Positions 1 to 8,060 of a stretch of DNA of 64,000 nucleotides are shown one piece after another (position 1 is the first letter of the stretch; each line of letters begins with the position of its first letter). The notes beneath the pieces are model-generated. The model ran no database searches, was not told the origin of the DNA, and saw only the letters and a list, made by a program, of their open reading frames with translations. The stretch is from positions 1 through 64,000 of the forward strand of contig CATOSA010000035.1 in NCBI GenBank assembly GCA_951812315.1, written 5' to 3'. The stretch comes from an uncultured Burkholderiales bacterium. GTDB lineage: Bacteria; Pseudomonadota; Gammaproteobacteria; Burkholderiales; Eutrophovitaceae. A program made the position numbers and the translations under genes.

Positions 1-69
1 TATGCCATTGTGTATCGCTACCTCCGGCTCGCACGCGAGCCGTCTCTCGCCAGTCAGGCTTGCGCGCCG

Positions 70-1899
70 GTGAGTCGGAGCCGCTACGCGACTGCCGCAG
101 TAACAGCCTGGCGACTTGGTCTGGCCAATGTTGCGAGTGTCATGTTCTACCGATTTCGTTGCCTGATCGGGGCCGTGCCTGGGCAGTCTCGCCTCACGGC
201 CGCGGGTGATATGTTTCGAGCAGGGTCAAGCGCCGACACGCCTGCGCCACCATCGATCGCTCCTATTATGTACTTCGGCTGGAAAGAAACTGCGCAACCC
301 CTCGGAGGGCCGCCGGACTGGTTGCTTGATCCGTTCACGCTGCGGCAGTTCTCTCGCCCTGCGCAGCCGTGGCACCGGCTTCCGGATTTCGATGGCGGGG
401 TTAGCGACATCAAATGCACCTGGGAGCTGTCGCGCTGGGATTGGGTGCTGAGGTTTGCACAGCACTACCGACACACCGGCGAAGCCTCTCGTCTCGAAAA
501 ACTCAACACTTGGTTGCGCGATTGGCTTGCCAAGAATCCGCCCTATTTTGGCCCCAACTGGAAGTGCGGGCAGGAGGCCTCGATTCGCACAATGCATTTG
601 GCCATGGCTGCCCTCATTCTTGGTCAGGTCCGCGCGCCCACCCGATTGCTTCTCGAAGTTATTCGGCTCCACCTTCGTCGCATCGAACCGACGATCTCTT
701 ACGCGATGGCCCAGAATAACAACCACGGCACTTCGGAGGCCGCCGCGCTTTTTATCGGCGGCAACTGGCTCGCTGCGTGTGGCGACGCGCAAGGCTTGCG
801 TTGGGCAGAGCGAGGACGATATTGGCTCGAAAATCGGGCTGCGCGGTTGATCGAAGCCGACGGTAGTTTCAGCCAGTACTCCGTCAACTACCATCGACTT
901 GTGCTCGATACGCTTGGCATGGCGGAAGTTTGGCGGCGGCAGCTGGGTCTACCCGGCTTCTCCGGGAGATTTCAGGAACGCGCCAAGGCGGCGTCGCAGT
1001 GGCTGTACGCAGTTACCGACCCTTCGACCGGTGATGCGCCGAACTTTGGCGCGAATGACGGCGCGCGGCTGATATCGCTGACCGATACCGATTACCGTGA
1101 CTACCGACCCTCAGTCGAGCTCGCAATGACGCTATTTGCGGGCCTGCGCGCGTATCCGGGCGATGGCGCGTGGGACGAGCCATTGCGGTGGCTGGGTATC
1201 GAACGAGCAGGCCCCAATGCGCCGGCGCCGGAAAGTCGGCAGTTAGACGACGGCGGCTATGCGGTGCTGCGCAGAGATTCCGCAATTGCTCTAGTGAGGT
1301 ACCCGCGGTTTCGCTTTCGGCCGGGTCATGCCGATGCATTGCATGTGGACCTCTGGAAGGGCGGCGTTAACTTGCTGCGCGATGGTGGCAGTTATAGTTA
1401 TGCGGATCCGGAGTGGATGCGGTATTTCTCCGGCACGCAGAGCCACAATACGGTGCAGTTTGACGATCGCGACCAGATGCCGCGTCTGGGAAGGTTCTTG
1501 TTCGGTGACTGGTTGAATACTGAGTCTGTTGAGGCTCTGCGGCAGAGTTCTGATGAAACAACTATTGGCGCAACCTACCGTGACGGTCAAGGGGCGCGAC
1601 ATCATCGCAGGCTTTCCTTGAGTGACACGCGACTGATTGTGGAAGACCGTATCGAGAATTTCTCCCAAAAGGCAGTATTGCGTTGGCGCCTGATGCCGGG
1701 TGACTGGCGCATCGAAGGCAAAACGGTTACCAACGGTGCGCATGCGCTTTCCATCGAGGCCTCGGTCCCGATTGTTCGCCTCGAACTGGTCGCTGGCTGG
1801 GAGTCGCGCTATTACATGCAGAAAACCGAATTGCCGGTACTGGAAGTGGAAGTCCACCAGGCAGGTGCGTTGACGTCTGAGTATCGTTGGGCCCAATGA
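70..1899 (+). CDS. Heparinase II/III-family polysaccharide lyase-like protein (copy 1)
   Basis: Predicted 609-residue protein with the two-part layout of heparinase II/III-like proteins found in EPS loci: an alpha-helical N-terminal half (conserved-looking stretch DIKCTWELSRWDWVL near residue 120) and a beta-rich C-terminal half (FRPGHADALHVDLW, then SGTQSHNTVQFD). The family cleaves uronic-acid-containing polysaccharides by beta-elimination, so a role in trimming or editing the local glycan is likely, but the substrate is not known. I chose GTG at 70 because in copy 2 the equivalent GTG overlaps the stop of the preceding gene as GTGA. The frame is open further upstream, which gives a longer but less convincing start. 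The gene ends in an ATGA overlap with the glycosyltransferase. No clear signal peptide was seen. Confidence 0.88.
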   Translation: MSRSRYATAAVTAWRLGLANVASVMFYRFRCLIGAVPGQSRLTAAGDMFRAGSSADTPAPPSIAPIMYFGWKETAQPLGGPPDWLLDPFTLRQFSRPAQPWHRLPDFDGGVSDIKCTWELSRWDWVLRFAQHYRHTGEASRLEKLNTWLRDWLAKNPPYFGPNWKCGQEASIRTMHLAMAALILGQVRAPTRLLLEVIRLHLRRIEPTISYAMAQNNNHGTSEAAALFIGGNWLAACGDAQGLRWAERGRYWLENRAARLIEADGSFSQYSVNYHRLVLDTLGMAEVWRRQLGLPGFSGRFQERAKAASQWLYAVTDPSTGDAPNFGANDGARLISLTDTDYRDYRPSVELAMTLFAGLRAYPGDGAWDEPLRWLGIERAGPNAPAPESRQLDDGGYAVLRRDSAIALVRYPRFRFRPGHADALHVDLWKGGVNLLRDGGSYSYADPEWMRYFSGTQSHNTVQFDDRDQMPRLGRFLFGDWLNTESVEALRQSSDETTIGATYRDGQGARHHRRLSLSDTRLIVEDRIENFSQKAVLRWRLMPGDWRIEGKTVTNGAHALSIEASVPIVRLELVAGWESRYYMQKTELPVLEVEVHQAGALTSEYRWAQ

Positions 1900-3167
1900 A
1901 AGTCCTGTACTTTCATCAGCATTTCTCGACTCGCGCCGGCTCAACGGGGACGCGTTCGTACGAAATGGCGAAGCGACTGATTGCGAGCGGCCACGAGGTC
2001 ACTATGGTTTGCGGCAGCTATGGTGGAGCTGACTCAGGTCTCGATACTCCTTTCGCCAATGGGAAGAGGCGTGGGAAAGTTGATGGTATCGACATCGTCG
2101 AGTTTGGCATGGGCTACTCGAACAAGGATCGATTTCTGAAGAGGGCCGTGACTTTCCTGAAGTTTGCTGCGCGCAGTATTGCGTTGGTATTTACCGAAAA
2201 GTACGACCTGATCTTTGCGACCAGTACGCCGCTGACTGCCGGAATTCCGGGCGTGGTCGGCCGTTGGCTAAGGGGCAAGCCGTTCGTGTTCGAAGTCAGG
2301 GACCTTTGGCCAGAGTTGCCGCGCGAGATGGGCGTGATCAAGAACCCGGTTGTCTTGATACTCATGGACTGGCTGGAATGGATTTGCTATCGCTCGGCGC
2401 GCCGATTGGTGGGGCTCTCGCCTGGCATCGTTGCGGGCATTGCGCGTCGCGGTGTGCCAGCGTCCCATATTGCAATGATTCCCAACGGCTGCGACCTCGA
2501 TGTATTTTCCGCGCGAGGAGAATCCTGGCACCCGAACGGTATAAGCGCGACAGACTTCATGGCCGTGTTCACCGGTACTCACGGGATCGCGAACGGCCTT
2601 GAAGCAGTCCTGGATGCCGCGCTCGAATTGAAACGGCGTGGACGGACGGACATCAAGATCGTGCTCATAGGTGACGGCGGTCTCAAGAGCGAACTCATTG
2701 CGCGTGCACAGCGCGAAGGTCTCACGAACGTGATTTTCCATGCCCCGGTGGCCAAGACCCGGTTGGCGGCACTGTTACAGGGAGCTGATCTGGGATTGCA
2801 GATTCTTGCCAATGTTCCCGCGTTTTATTACGGTACGTCACCGAACAAGTTCTTCGACTATATTGCGGCAGGTCTGCCGGTGGTAGTTAACTATCCAGGC
2901 TGGCTGGCGGATATCATTGGCGACAATCAGTGCGGAATCACTGTCCCGCCGGATGATTCGGCTTCTTTTGCTGACGCACTCGAGCACGCCGAAGTACATC
3001 GGGCAGAGTTAGCGGCAATGGGGCTTCGCGCGACGGCGCTCGCCAAGAATGAGTTTGATCGTGATTTACTTTCGGGGAAATTCGTGAACTGGTTAGAGCA
3101 AGCATTGCTCGCGGCACAACAGCCGCCTGATGTGGGTGGCGCGGAAACCAAGCGTTTCGGCAAGTAG
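1896..3167 (+). CDS. GT4-family glycosyltransferase (WbuB-like) (copy 1)
   Basis: 423-residue GT-B glycosyltransferase. The N-terminal domain starts MKVLYFHQHF, with an acceptor-side glycine/threonine loop (AGSTGTRSYEMA) and RDLWPELP near residue 135. The C-terminal nucleotide-sugar domain shows FTGTHGIANGLE near 225 and the late motif SPNKFFDYIAAGLPVV near 320, typical of GT4 enzymes such as WbuB. It should add a sugar to the lipid-linked repeat unit on the cytoplasmic side; donor and acceptor cannot be read from sequence. The ATG at 1896 overlaps the heparinase stop (ATGA), so translation is probably coupled. The following sugar-transferase gene starts 10 bp downstream. Confidence 0.9.
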   Translation: MKVLYFHQHFSTRAGSTGTRSYEMAKRLIASGHEVTMVCGSYGGADSGLDTPFANGKRRGKVDGIDIVEFGMGYSNKDRFLKRAVTFLKFAARSIALVFTEKYDLIFATSTPLTAGIPGVVGRWLRGKPFVFEVRDLWPELPREMGVIKNPVVLILMDWLEWICYRSARRLVGLSPGIVAGIARRGVPASHIAMIPNGCDLDVFSARGESWHPNGISATDFMAVFTGTHGIANGLEAVLDAALELKRRGRTDIKIVLIGDGGLKSELIARAQREGLTNVIFHAPVAKTRLAALLQGADLGLQILANVPAFYYGTSPNKFFDYIAAGLPVVVNYPGWLADIIGDNQCGITVPPDDSASFADALEHAEVHRAELAAMGLRATALAKNEFDRDLLSGKFVNWLEQALLAAQQPPDVGGAETKRFGK

Positions 3168-3177
3168 TGTGGTTGCG

Positions 3178-3777
3178 ATGAACAAGCGTTTGTTCGATTT
3201 GATATTGGTTGTCCCGGGCGTTCTGCTTCTCGCTCCGGTGTTTTTGATATTGGCGATTCTGGTTCGGTTTAAGCTGGGCACAGTCTTCTTCTTACAGCGG
3301 CGCCCGGGCTTGCATGGCCGGCCTTTTGTGTTGATCAAGTTCCGTACAATGATGGACAAATTCGACGCGCATGGAGAGCTATTGCCGGACAGCGCGCGCC
3401 TGACATCATTTGGGCAATTTCTGCGGGCAAGCAGCCTCGATGAGTTACCCGAGCTGTATAATGTACTCAAGGGAGAGATGAGCCTGGTAGGGCCACGACC
3501 ATTGCTGATGGAGTATCTGCCGCTGTATTCTCCAGAGCAAGCCCGGCGCCACGAGGTGCTGCCCGGCATTACCGGCTGGGCGCAAGTCAACGGGCGAAAC
3601 GCATTGTCATGGGATGGTAAGTTCCGCATGGATGTCTGGTATGTTGATAACTGGTCGATTTGGCTTGATGTCAAAATACTGTGTTTGACTGTACTTAGTG
3701 TTCTGAGGGCTCAGGACATCAACGAACCGGGAGTGACGACGATGACTCGGTTCAAGGGGAGTGAACGTGGCCGCTAA
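3178..3777 (+). CDS. pglC: PglC-type phosphoglycosyltransferase initiating enzyme (copy 1)
   Basis: 199 residues, the small single-domain size of PglC rather than the larger WcaJ/WbaP type. One N-terminal membrane segment (residues ~4-28) is followed by FVLIKFRTM, LDELPELYNVLKGEMSLVGPRPL (its Asp-Glu pair is the family catalytic dyad) and LPGITGWAQVNGRN. Members transfer a phospho-sugar, often diNAc-bacillosamine phosphate, from UDP to undecaprenyl phosphate at the inner membrane. The genes pglD, pglE and pglF downstream support bacillosamine as the first sugar. Its last ~245 bp recur in decayed form at 7186-7432. The stop overlaps the GTG of the following pglD relic. Confidence 0.9.
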   Translation: MNKRLFDLILVVPGVLLLAPVFLILAILVRFKLGTVFFLQRRPGLHGRPFVLIKFRTMMDKFDAHGELLPDSARLTSFGQFLRASSLDELPELYNVLKGEMSLVGPRPLLMEYLPLYSPEQARRHEVLPGITGWAQVNGRNALSWDGKFRMDVWYVDNWSIWLDVKILCLTVLSVLRAQDINEPGVTTMTRFKGSERGR

Positions 3778-4347
3778 CATATTCGTGTTTGGCGCGCACG
3801 GTCACGCCAAGGTTGTGATAGATGTATTGGAGCAGATGGAAGGGGTGAAGGTTGCCTTCGTGATTGATGATGCCGAGCGTGCACACGCCGAGCAGATTTG
3901 TGGCTATACTGCCATCACTGGGTGCCACGCATTGTTGCGATCGGGGATAAGGACGTTCGCGCCCGGATTGCGGCTTGGCTTGCGGAATTCGGAATTCTTG
4001 CCGCCAGCGCCCATCATCCGGGAGCCATAATTGGCCGCAGTGCGGCAATTGGAAATGGAACCGCCGCAATGGGTGGCGTCGTGATCAACGCTGACGCTCG
4101 CATCGGATCACATGTGATCATCAATACCGGCGCCACCGTAGATCACGATTGCACAATCGTTGATTACGTTCACGTTGGGCTTGGCTGCAATCTTTGCGCT
4201 GGGGTTAGTGTTGGGGGCGGTTCTTGGCTTGGTGCGGGATCGAAAGTCGTTCCAGGTGTACACGTCTGCACCAACGGGGTGATCGGAGCGGGTTCAACCG
4301 TACTCGAAGATGTTCCCGATGGCGCAAGCATTGCCGCTTCGCCGTAG
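3767..4347 (+). pseudogene. Broken PglD/NeuD-type acetyltransferase (copy 1)
   Basis: The first ~55 codons (FVFGAHGHAKVVIDVLEQ) and the hexapeptide-repeat C-terminal part (IINTGATVDHDCTIVD, VIGAGSTVLEDVPDG) match the intact pglD at 7425 throughout, but they lie in different frames. Aligning the two genes shows a net loss of 37 bp at about 3931, between similar stretches resembling gcatt-ttgcga, which shifts the frame. The N-terminal UDP-sugar domain is cut short, so the enzyme should be inactive. It is a degenerate paralogue left by an internal duplication of the pglC(3')-pglD-pglE module. Confidence 0.88.
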
Positions 4348-4497
4348 TCGAACACTCCGCGCGGAGTCCATCGGGCGAAATATGAGAGGCGCTTCAGGGG
4401 CGCTCTCGGTGACAGCACCGAGGTTTCTTTTGACAGGATCCAGGTTGTCGCTACCGGTGGGGAAAGCGGCATGTTGCTGACGAACAAATCTTTCTAA
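4348..4497 (+). pseudogene. Relic of PglE-type aminotransferase (copy 1)
   Basis: In frame, 4399-4497 encodes GALGDSTEV followed by TGGESGMLLTN and then a stop. This lines up with GSLGDISAF and TGGEGGMLLTN of the intact aminotransferase at 8057, around its PLP-binding region. The lysine of the intact enzyme is not conserved in the relic. Everything before and after this block is lost. It directly follows the pglD relic, as pglE follows pglD in the intact module, so it is the third piece of the same old duplication. Confidence 0.8.
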
Positions 4498-4753
4498 GTG
4501 TCATCTTCAAATTCTCACCGTTTTTCAGAAGAATAATCCAGAACATTTCACTTATCAGCGAATTCTGTGTGTCCAGCGGTCGGGGGCCAACTCTTTCGTC
4601 AATCCGATACAAGTCATCAATGTGTATTAGCCTCTTGTCTCATAGCTACCAAAAGGCGTGCGCCAAATCAACACAAGGTCAGTCCAATGGATTGTAGTGC
4701 TCGAAATTATGGCAGGTTAATATCGCCATGCAAATTCAAGGGTAAGCGGGTGT
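4498..4753 (+). other. Non-coding stretch after the relics (copy 1)
   Basis: A+T-richer spacer between the aminotransferase relic and the sulfotransferase-like gene. I see no convincing gene; a 64-codon open frame here overlaps the next start and has no recognisable features. Any promoter for the following two genes would lie here. Confidence 0.5.
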
Positions 4754-5761
4754 ATGACTAGGGAGGCGTTCATTCCGGTATCTGTTTCCGGAGGATATTG
4801 GACTGGTTCTTCCGCCGTGGTGGATCTGTTGGGCGAACATCAGGATTGTCGGGTAGTGCCAGGCGAGTTCACTCTGTTTTCATTTGGTCAATGGTTCAAA
4901 GAAGTGTACGCGCCGTTGGCGCACGGCCGATTGTCACCTTGTAAATTTCGCGAAAATCAAGAACGATTTGAAAGCTTTAACAAGTCCGACCGTTTTCCTG
5001 TGCGCGCCATCGGTAGAAAGATTTGTTCAATGATCCAATTTTATACGCCACTGTTTTTTTCACGGCGTGCCGGTATGGCGTCAAAATTGGGAGCACAGTA
5101 TGTGTCGGCATGCGAAAGGCTGACACGAGCGATAGTGACGTGCGGTTGCAGCAAGGAGGTACCAGACATTGCGCAAATCTCGGCGCTTGTCCAGTTCGTT
5201 TTAGAGTCCGCCGCGAATAGTGTTGGTCCAGTCAGGTCAGATCGGCAACTTGTCAACGTATTCGACCAACTCGTCGCGCCGCCATACGTCCCGTATGCAG
5301 AAGAAGCCGAGCCTCGAATTAGGTGTATTAATGTTGACCGAGACTGGCGCGACCAATATATTTCCATTCGACCAAACGTATCGAAATTAACTGCCGTCAA
5401 TGCGCGTCTGGGCGTTAAGCCCTGGGACGAGGAATTCACACACGATGGCGGTAGCCCTATTCAGTATTTTTTGAAGCTTCGCGAGATGATAGAAAAGGCG
5501 AAAGGAGCATTTGAGGAACCAGGAAACCGAAACAGACTGTGGGTTGATTATGAAGATGTTGTACTGGAAACTGCGGTAACGGCCCGGCGAATTTTTGATT
5601 TCCTGCAAATCGATTTTGACCGATGGATTCCAAATACTGGCTTCTACCCTGAAGTTTCGAGGCGCAGAATTGGAAAATGGAGGCGTTTAGGAAACAATGA
5701 CAGCATTCTTATTGGGGAATTGGAGGAGCTCGAGAATACGCTGGGAAGTCGTGACAGCTAG
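4754..5761 (+). CDS. Sulfotransferase-like (P-loop, PAPS-type donor) protein (copy 1)
   Basis: 335 residues. The N-terminus carries a sulfotransferase-like 5'-phosphosulfate loop (VSVSGGYWTGSSAVVDLL, residues ~10-26). A later strand and turn (CINVDRDWRDQYISIRP, near 195-210) is placed like the 3'-phosphate-binding region, and LWVDYEDVV and SRRRIGKWRRL sit near the C-terminus as in family members. Such enzymes move a group from a 3'-phosphonucleotide donor to a sugar hydroxyl. The next gene begins with a CysC kinase domain, which makes this kind of donor. The donor could be PAPS (sulfation) or, given the 30-34 kb cassette, 3'-phospho-CDP-phosphoramidate; the latter is inference. The gene looks more A+T-rich than its neighbours and sits between two relics of the pgl module, suggesting later insertion. 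A decayed relative lies at 24235-25080. Confidence 0.7.
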   Translation: MTREAFIPVSVSGGYWTGSSAVVDLLGEHQDCRVVPGEFTLFSFGQWFKEVYAPLAHGRLSPCKFRENQERFESFNKSDRFPVRAIGRKICSMIQFYTPLFFSRRAGMASKLGAQYVSACERLTRAIVTCGCSKEVPDIAQISALVQFVLESAANSVGPVRSDRQLVNVFDQLVAPPYVPYAEEAEPRIRCINVDRDWRDQYISIRPNVSKLTAVNARLGVKPWDEEFTHDGGSPIQYFLKLREMIEKAKGAFEEPGNRNRLWVDYEDVVLETAVTARRIFDFLQIDFDRWIPNTGFYPEVSRRRIGKWRRLGNNDSILIGELEELENTLGSRDS

Positions 5762-5910
5762 GTGCGAGTTCACTTGAGCGACTGTAACGGTAGATATGAA
5801 ATTGGAAGCAGGCACTGGTCTTGAGTAGCTGGTGATTTGAATTGTTAGGACGTCGAATAGTTGCGAGCTGTTGCAGGTATTAGCAGGCGCCGAAAAGAAA
5901 GAGGGCAATA

Positions 5911-7074
5911 TTGGTGGATGACCACACGAACTTAGCAGGCGTAATCTGGATTAGCGGGTACTCGTCGTCGGGCAAAACAACAGTCGGACGAAAAGTAGAG
6001 AATAGGTTGCGTAGGTCGGGACTTCGCACAGTGTTTTTCGACGGTGATGATCTCAGGTCAATTTTTTCGAATCGTTGGGGATATGAGCGAGCGGAGCGAA
6101 TTGAGCTCGCAAAAATATACTTCAGATTATGCAGTCATTTGGCCGCTCAAGGGTTTACGATAATCATTGCTGCAGTTGCGATGTATGATGAAGTGAGGCA
6201 ATGGTTGCGTAAAAATGTGCCTGCGTCTGTAGAAATATACCTCGATGTCCCAGTCTCAGAGCGGATACGTCGCGATGAACTCACAAAGGGCGTCTACGCC
6301 AAGAACACATTCGGCAACAATTTGTACGACGAATCGCAATCGGCAGACTTGGTCGTGCAAAACCATGGGCGCATTGATCCTGATGGTGCGGCGGCTGCGA
6401 TTTGCGAGTTTTTTCTTACAAAAGGTGTCGGTCGGACCACCGACAGAGGAAAAGATAGGCACTGGGATGCTTACTACAAATCGAATTTGGCTCCATCGAA
6501 ACCATCGACGTTTGCTCAGTTTGTAGCCGAAGATTTTGGAGAGTCCGAAAGACGGATTCTGGAAGTGGGATGTGGCAATGGCCGAGACGCAGCCTTTTTT
6601 CATGAATGTGGCTACGAGGTTACGGCCATTGACTCGTCGTTGAGTGCAATCGAGTATTGTCGGAAATTGTATGCCGAAACCGGCATTCAGTTTATTGTCG
6701 CGAAAGCAGACACCGGCTTGACGTTGGATGACGAGCAGTATGACGCGATATATAGTAGGTTCTGCCTGCATGCGATGACTCCAACGGAAGAAAGCAAATT
6801 CTTGAAGTACGCTACAGCTAAGCTCGTCGATGGCGGTCATCTGTTTATCGAGTGCCGCTCGATAAACGATCGATTGGCGTCAAAGGGCGAAGTGTTAAGC
6901 CCGACGGAACGAATTCACGGTCACTATCGGCGATTTATAGTTAAGGACGAGCTAGTAGCAAGGCTCGAGGCGCTTGGGCTGTCTATACGCAAAAAGCAAG
7001 AATCAGCTGGACTTGCCGTTCACGGCGATGACGATCCTGTCGTGATTCGAATTATTGCGCGTAAGGTCGGCTAG
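5911..7074 (+). CDS. CysC-like kinase fused to SAM-dependent methyltransferase (copy 1)
   Basis: 387 residues in two domains. Residues ~10-170 are an APS-kinase-like P-loop kinase: GYSSSGKTT at 16-24 and FFDGDDLRS at 43-50. They lack the canonical GLY..A..G / GIDDPYE block of true APS kinases. After a short linker (~170-190), residues ~190-387 form a class I methyltransferase with motif I LEVGCGNGRDAAFF (216-230) and AIDSS as the acidic strand end. The fusion suggests one enzyme that 3'-phosphorylates a nucleotide donor and methylates the donor or product. In C. jejuni the CDP-phosphoramidate kinase (Cj1415, a CysC homologue) works with methyltransferases Cj1419/Cj1420, so a phosphoramidate role is possible; sulfate activation is the alternative. 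Start is TTG 5911 or GTG 5914 behind GAGGG at 5901. Confidence 0.82.
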   Translation: MVDDHTNLAGVIWISGYSSSGKTTVGRKVENRLRRSGLRTVFFDGDDLRSIFSNRWGYERAERIELAKIYFRLCSHLAAQGFTIIIAAVAMYDEVRQWLRKNVPASVEIYLDVPVSERIRRDELTKGVYAKNTFGNNLYDESQSADLVVQNHGRIDPDGAAAAICEFFLTKGVGRTTDRGKDRHWDAYYKSNLAPSKPSTFAQFVAEDFGESERRILEVGCGNGRDAAFFHECGYEVTAIDSSLSAIEYCRKLYAETGIQFIVAKADTGLTLDDEQYDAIYSRFCLHAMTPTEESKFLKYATAKLVDGGHLFIECRSINDRLASKGEVLSPTERIHGHYRRFIVKDELVARLEALGLSIRKKQESAGLAVHGDDDPVVIRIIARKVG

Positions 7075-7185
7075 ATAGGGTGCGCATGCCCCCGATTTGC
7101 AGGACGCTTCTCGAAATGAAGGCTTTGAGATTCGCAAAGAGATAGCGAATAGCGGTAACTTTTACTTGACAATGCTACTCTGAAT

Positions 7186-7356
7186 TTGCCTGAGCAAGCC
7201 CAGCGCCACGAGGTGCTGCCGGGCATTACCGGTTGGGCGCAAGTCAACGGGCGAAACGCATTGTCATGGGATGGTGAGTTCCGTATGGATGTCTGGTATG
7301 TTGATAATCGGTCGATTTGGCTTGATGTCAAAATACTGTACTTGACTGTAACTTAG
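7186..7356 (+). pseudogene. 3' fragment of pglC (copy 1)
   Basis: Reads PEQAQRHEVLPG, GITGWAQVNGRN, then WYVDNRSIWLDVK, matching the last third of the pglC at 3178 almost base for base. An inserted base near 7351 shifts the frame to a stop. The near-identity continues past the stop, out of frame, to the GTG of pglD at 7425. Only the 3' end is present, so it is not functional as a transferase. Confidence 0.9.
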
Positions 7357-7424
7357 TGTTCTGAGGGCTCAGGACACCAACGAATCGGGAGCGACGACGA
7401 TGACCCGGTTTACAGGAAGCAAAC

Positions 7425-8060
7425 GTGGCCAATGAAGTATTTGTGTTTGGCGCAGGTGGTCATGCCAAGGTCGTAATAGACATACTTGAACAAATGTCAG
7501 CGACGAAGGTGGCATACGTGGTTGATGATGGCAGGAAAGCAGGAACGAATACTGTATGTGGTTATCCTGTTATCGGCGGGCGCGATGCCATGCTGGCGAG
7601 GCGCCAAGAAGTGAAAAAGGGAGGCATTATTGCGATCGGGAACAATCGCGTGCGCGCTGGAATTGCAGAGTGGTTCGCGGCAAACGGAATACTTGCTGCC
7701 AGCGCGCTGCATCCAAACGCGGCAATTGCCCGCAGCGTGCAAATAGGAGCCGGGACAGCCGTCATGGGCGGCGCCGTAATTAACGCCGACGCGTGCATCG
7801 GCTCGCATGTGATCATCAATACCGGTGCCACTATTGATCACGATTGCACGATCGGCGACTGCGTTCACATTGCACCGGGCAGTAATCTGTGCGGCGGCGT
7901 GAGTGTCGGGCGGGGTACGATGCTTGGCGTCGGCACCAGAGTTATTCCGGGTATACACATCGGCGCCAACGTCGTAATTGGCGCAGGATCTACCGTACTC
8001 GACGACATTCCCGATGGCGCACGCATGTCTGGCTCGCCTTGTCGGCCCGTTGAGCCATGA
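7425..8060 (+). CDS. pglD: PglD/NeuD-type sugar N-acetyltransferase (copy 1)
   Basis: 211 residues. The N-terminal Rossmann-like UDP-sugar domain begins with FVFGAGGHAKVVIDIL, followed by a left-handed beta-helix of hexapeptide repeats from residue ~95. GATIDHDCTIGD contains the histidine that is the general base in PglD. It should acetylate the 4-amino group of UDP-4-amino-4,6-dideoxy-GlcNAc to give UDP-diNAc-bacillosamine. GTG 7425 aligns with the paralogue's start. The stop overlaps the pglE start (ATGA), matching consecutive steps of one pathway. Confidence 0.9.
   Translation: MANEVFVFGAGGHAKVVIDILEQMSATKVAYVVDDGRKAGTNTVCGYPVIGGRDAMLARRQEVKKGGIIAIGNNRVRAGIAEWFAANGILAASALHPNAAIARSVQIGAGTAVMGGAVINADACIGSHVIINTGATIDHDCTIGDCVHIAPGSNLCGGVSVGRGTMLGVGTRVIPGIHIGANVVIGAGSTVLDDIPDGARMSGSPCRPVEP

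Noticed and set aside
4567..4761. 64-codon open frame before the sulfotransferase-like gene
   Set aside because: Low-complexity translation, overlaps the next start, and no supporting signal.
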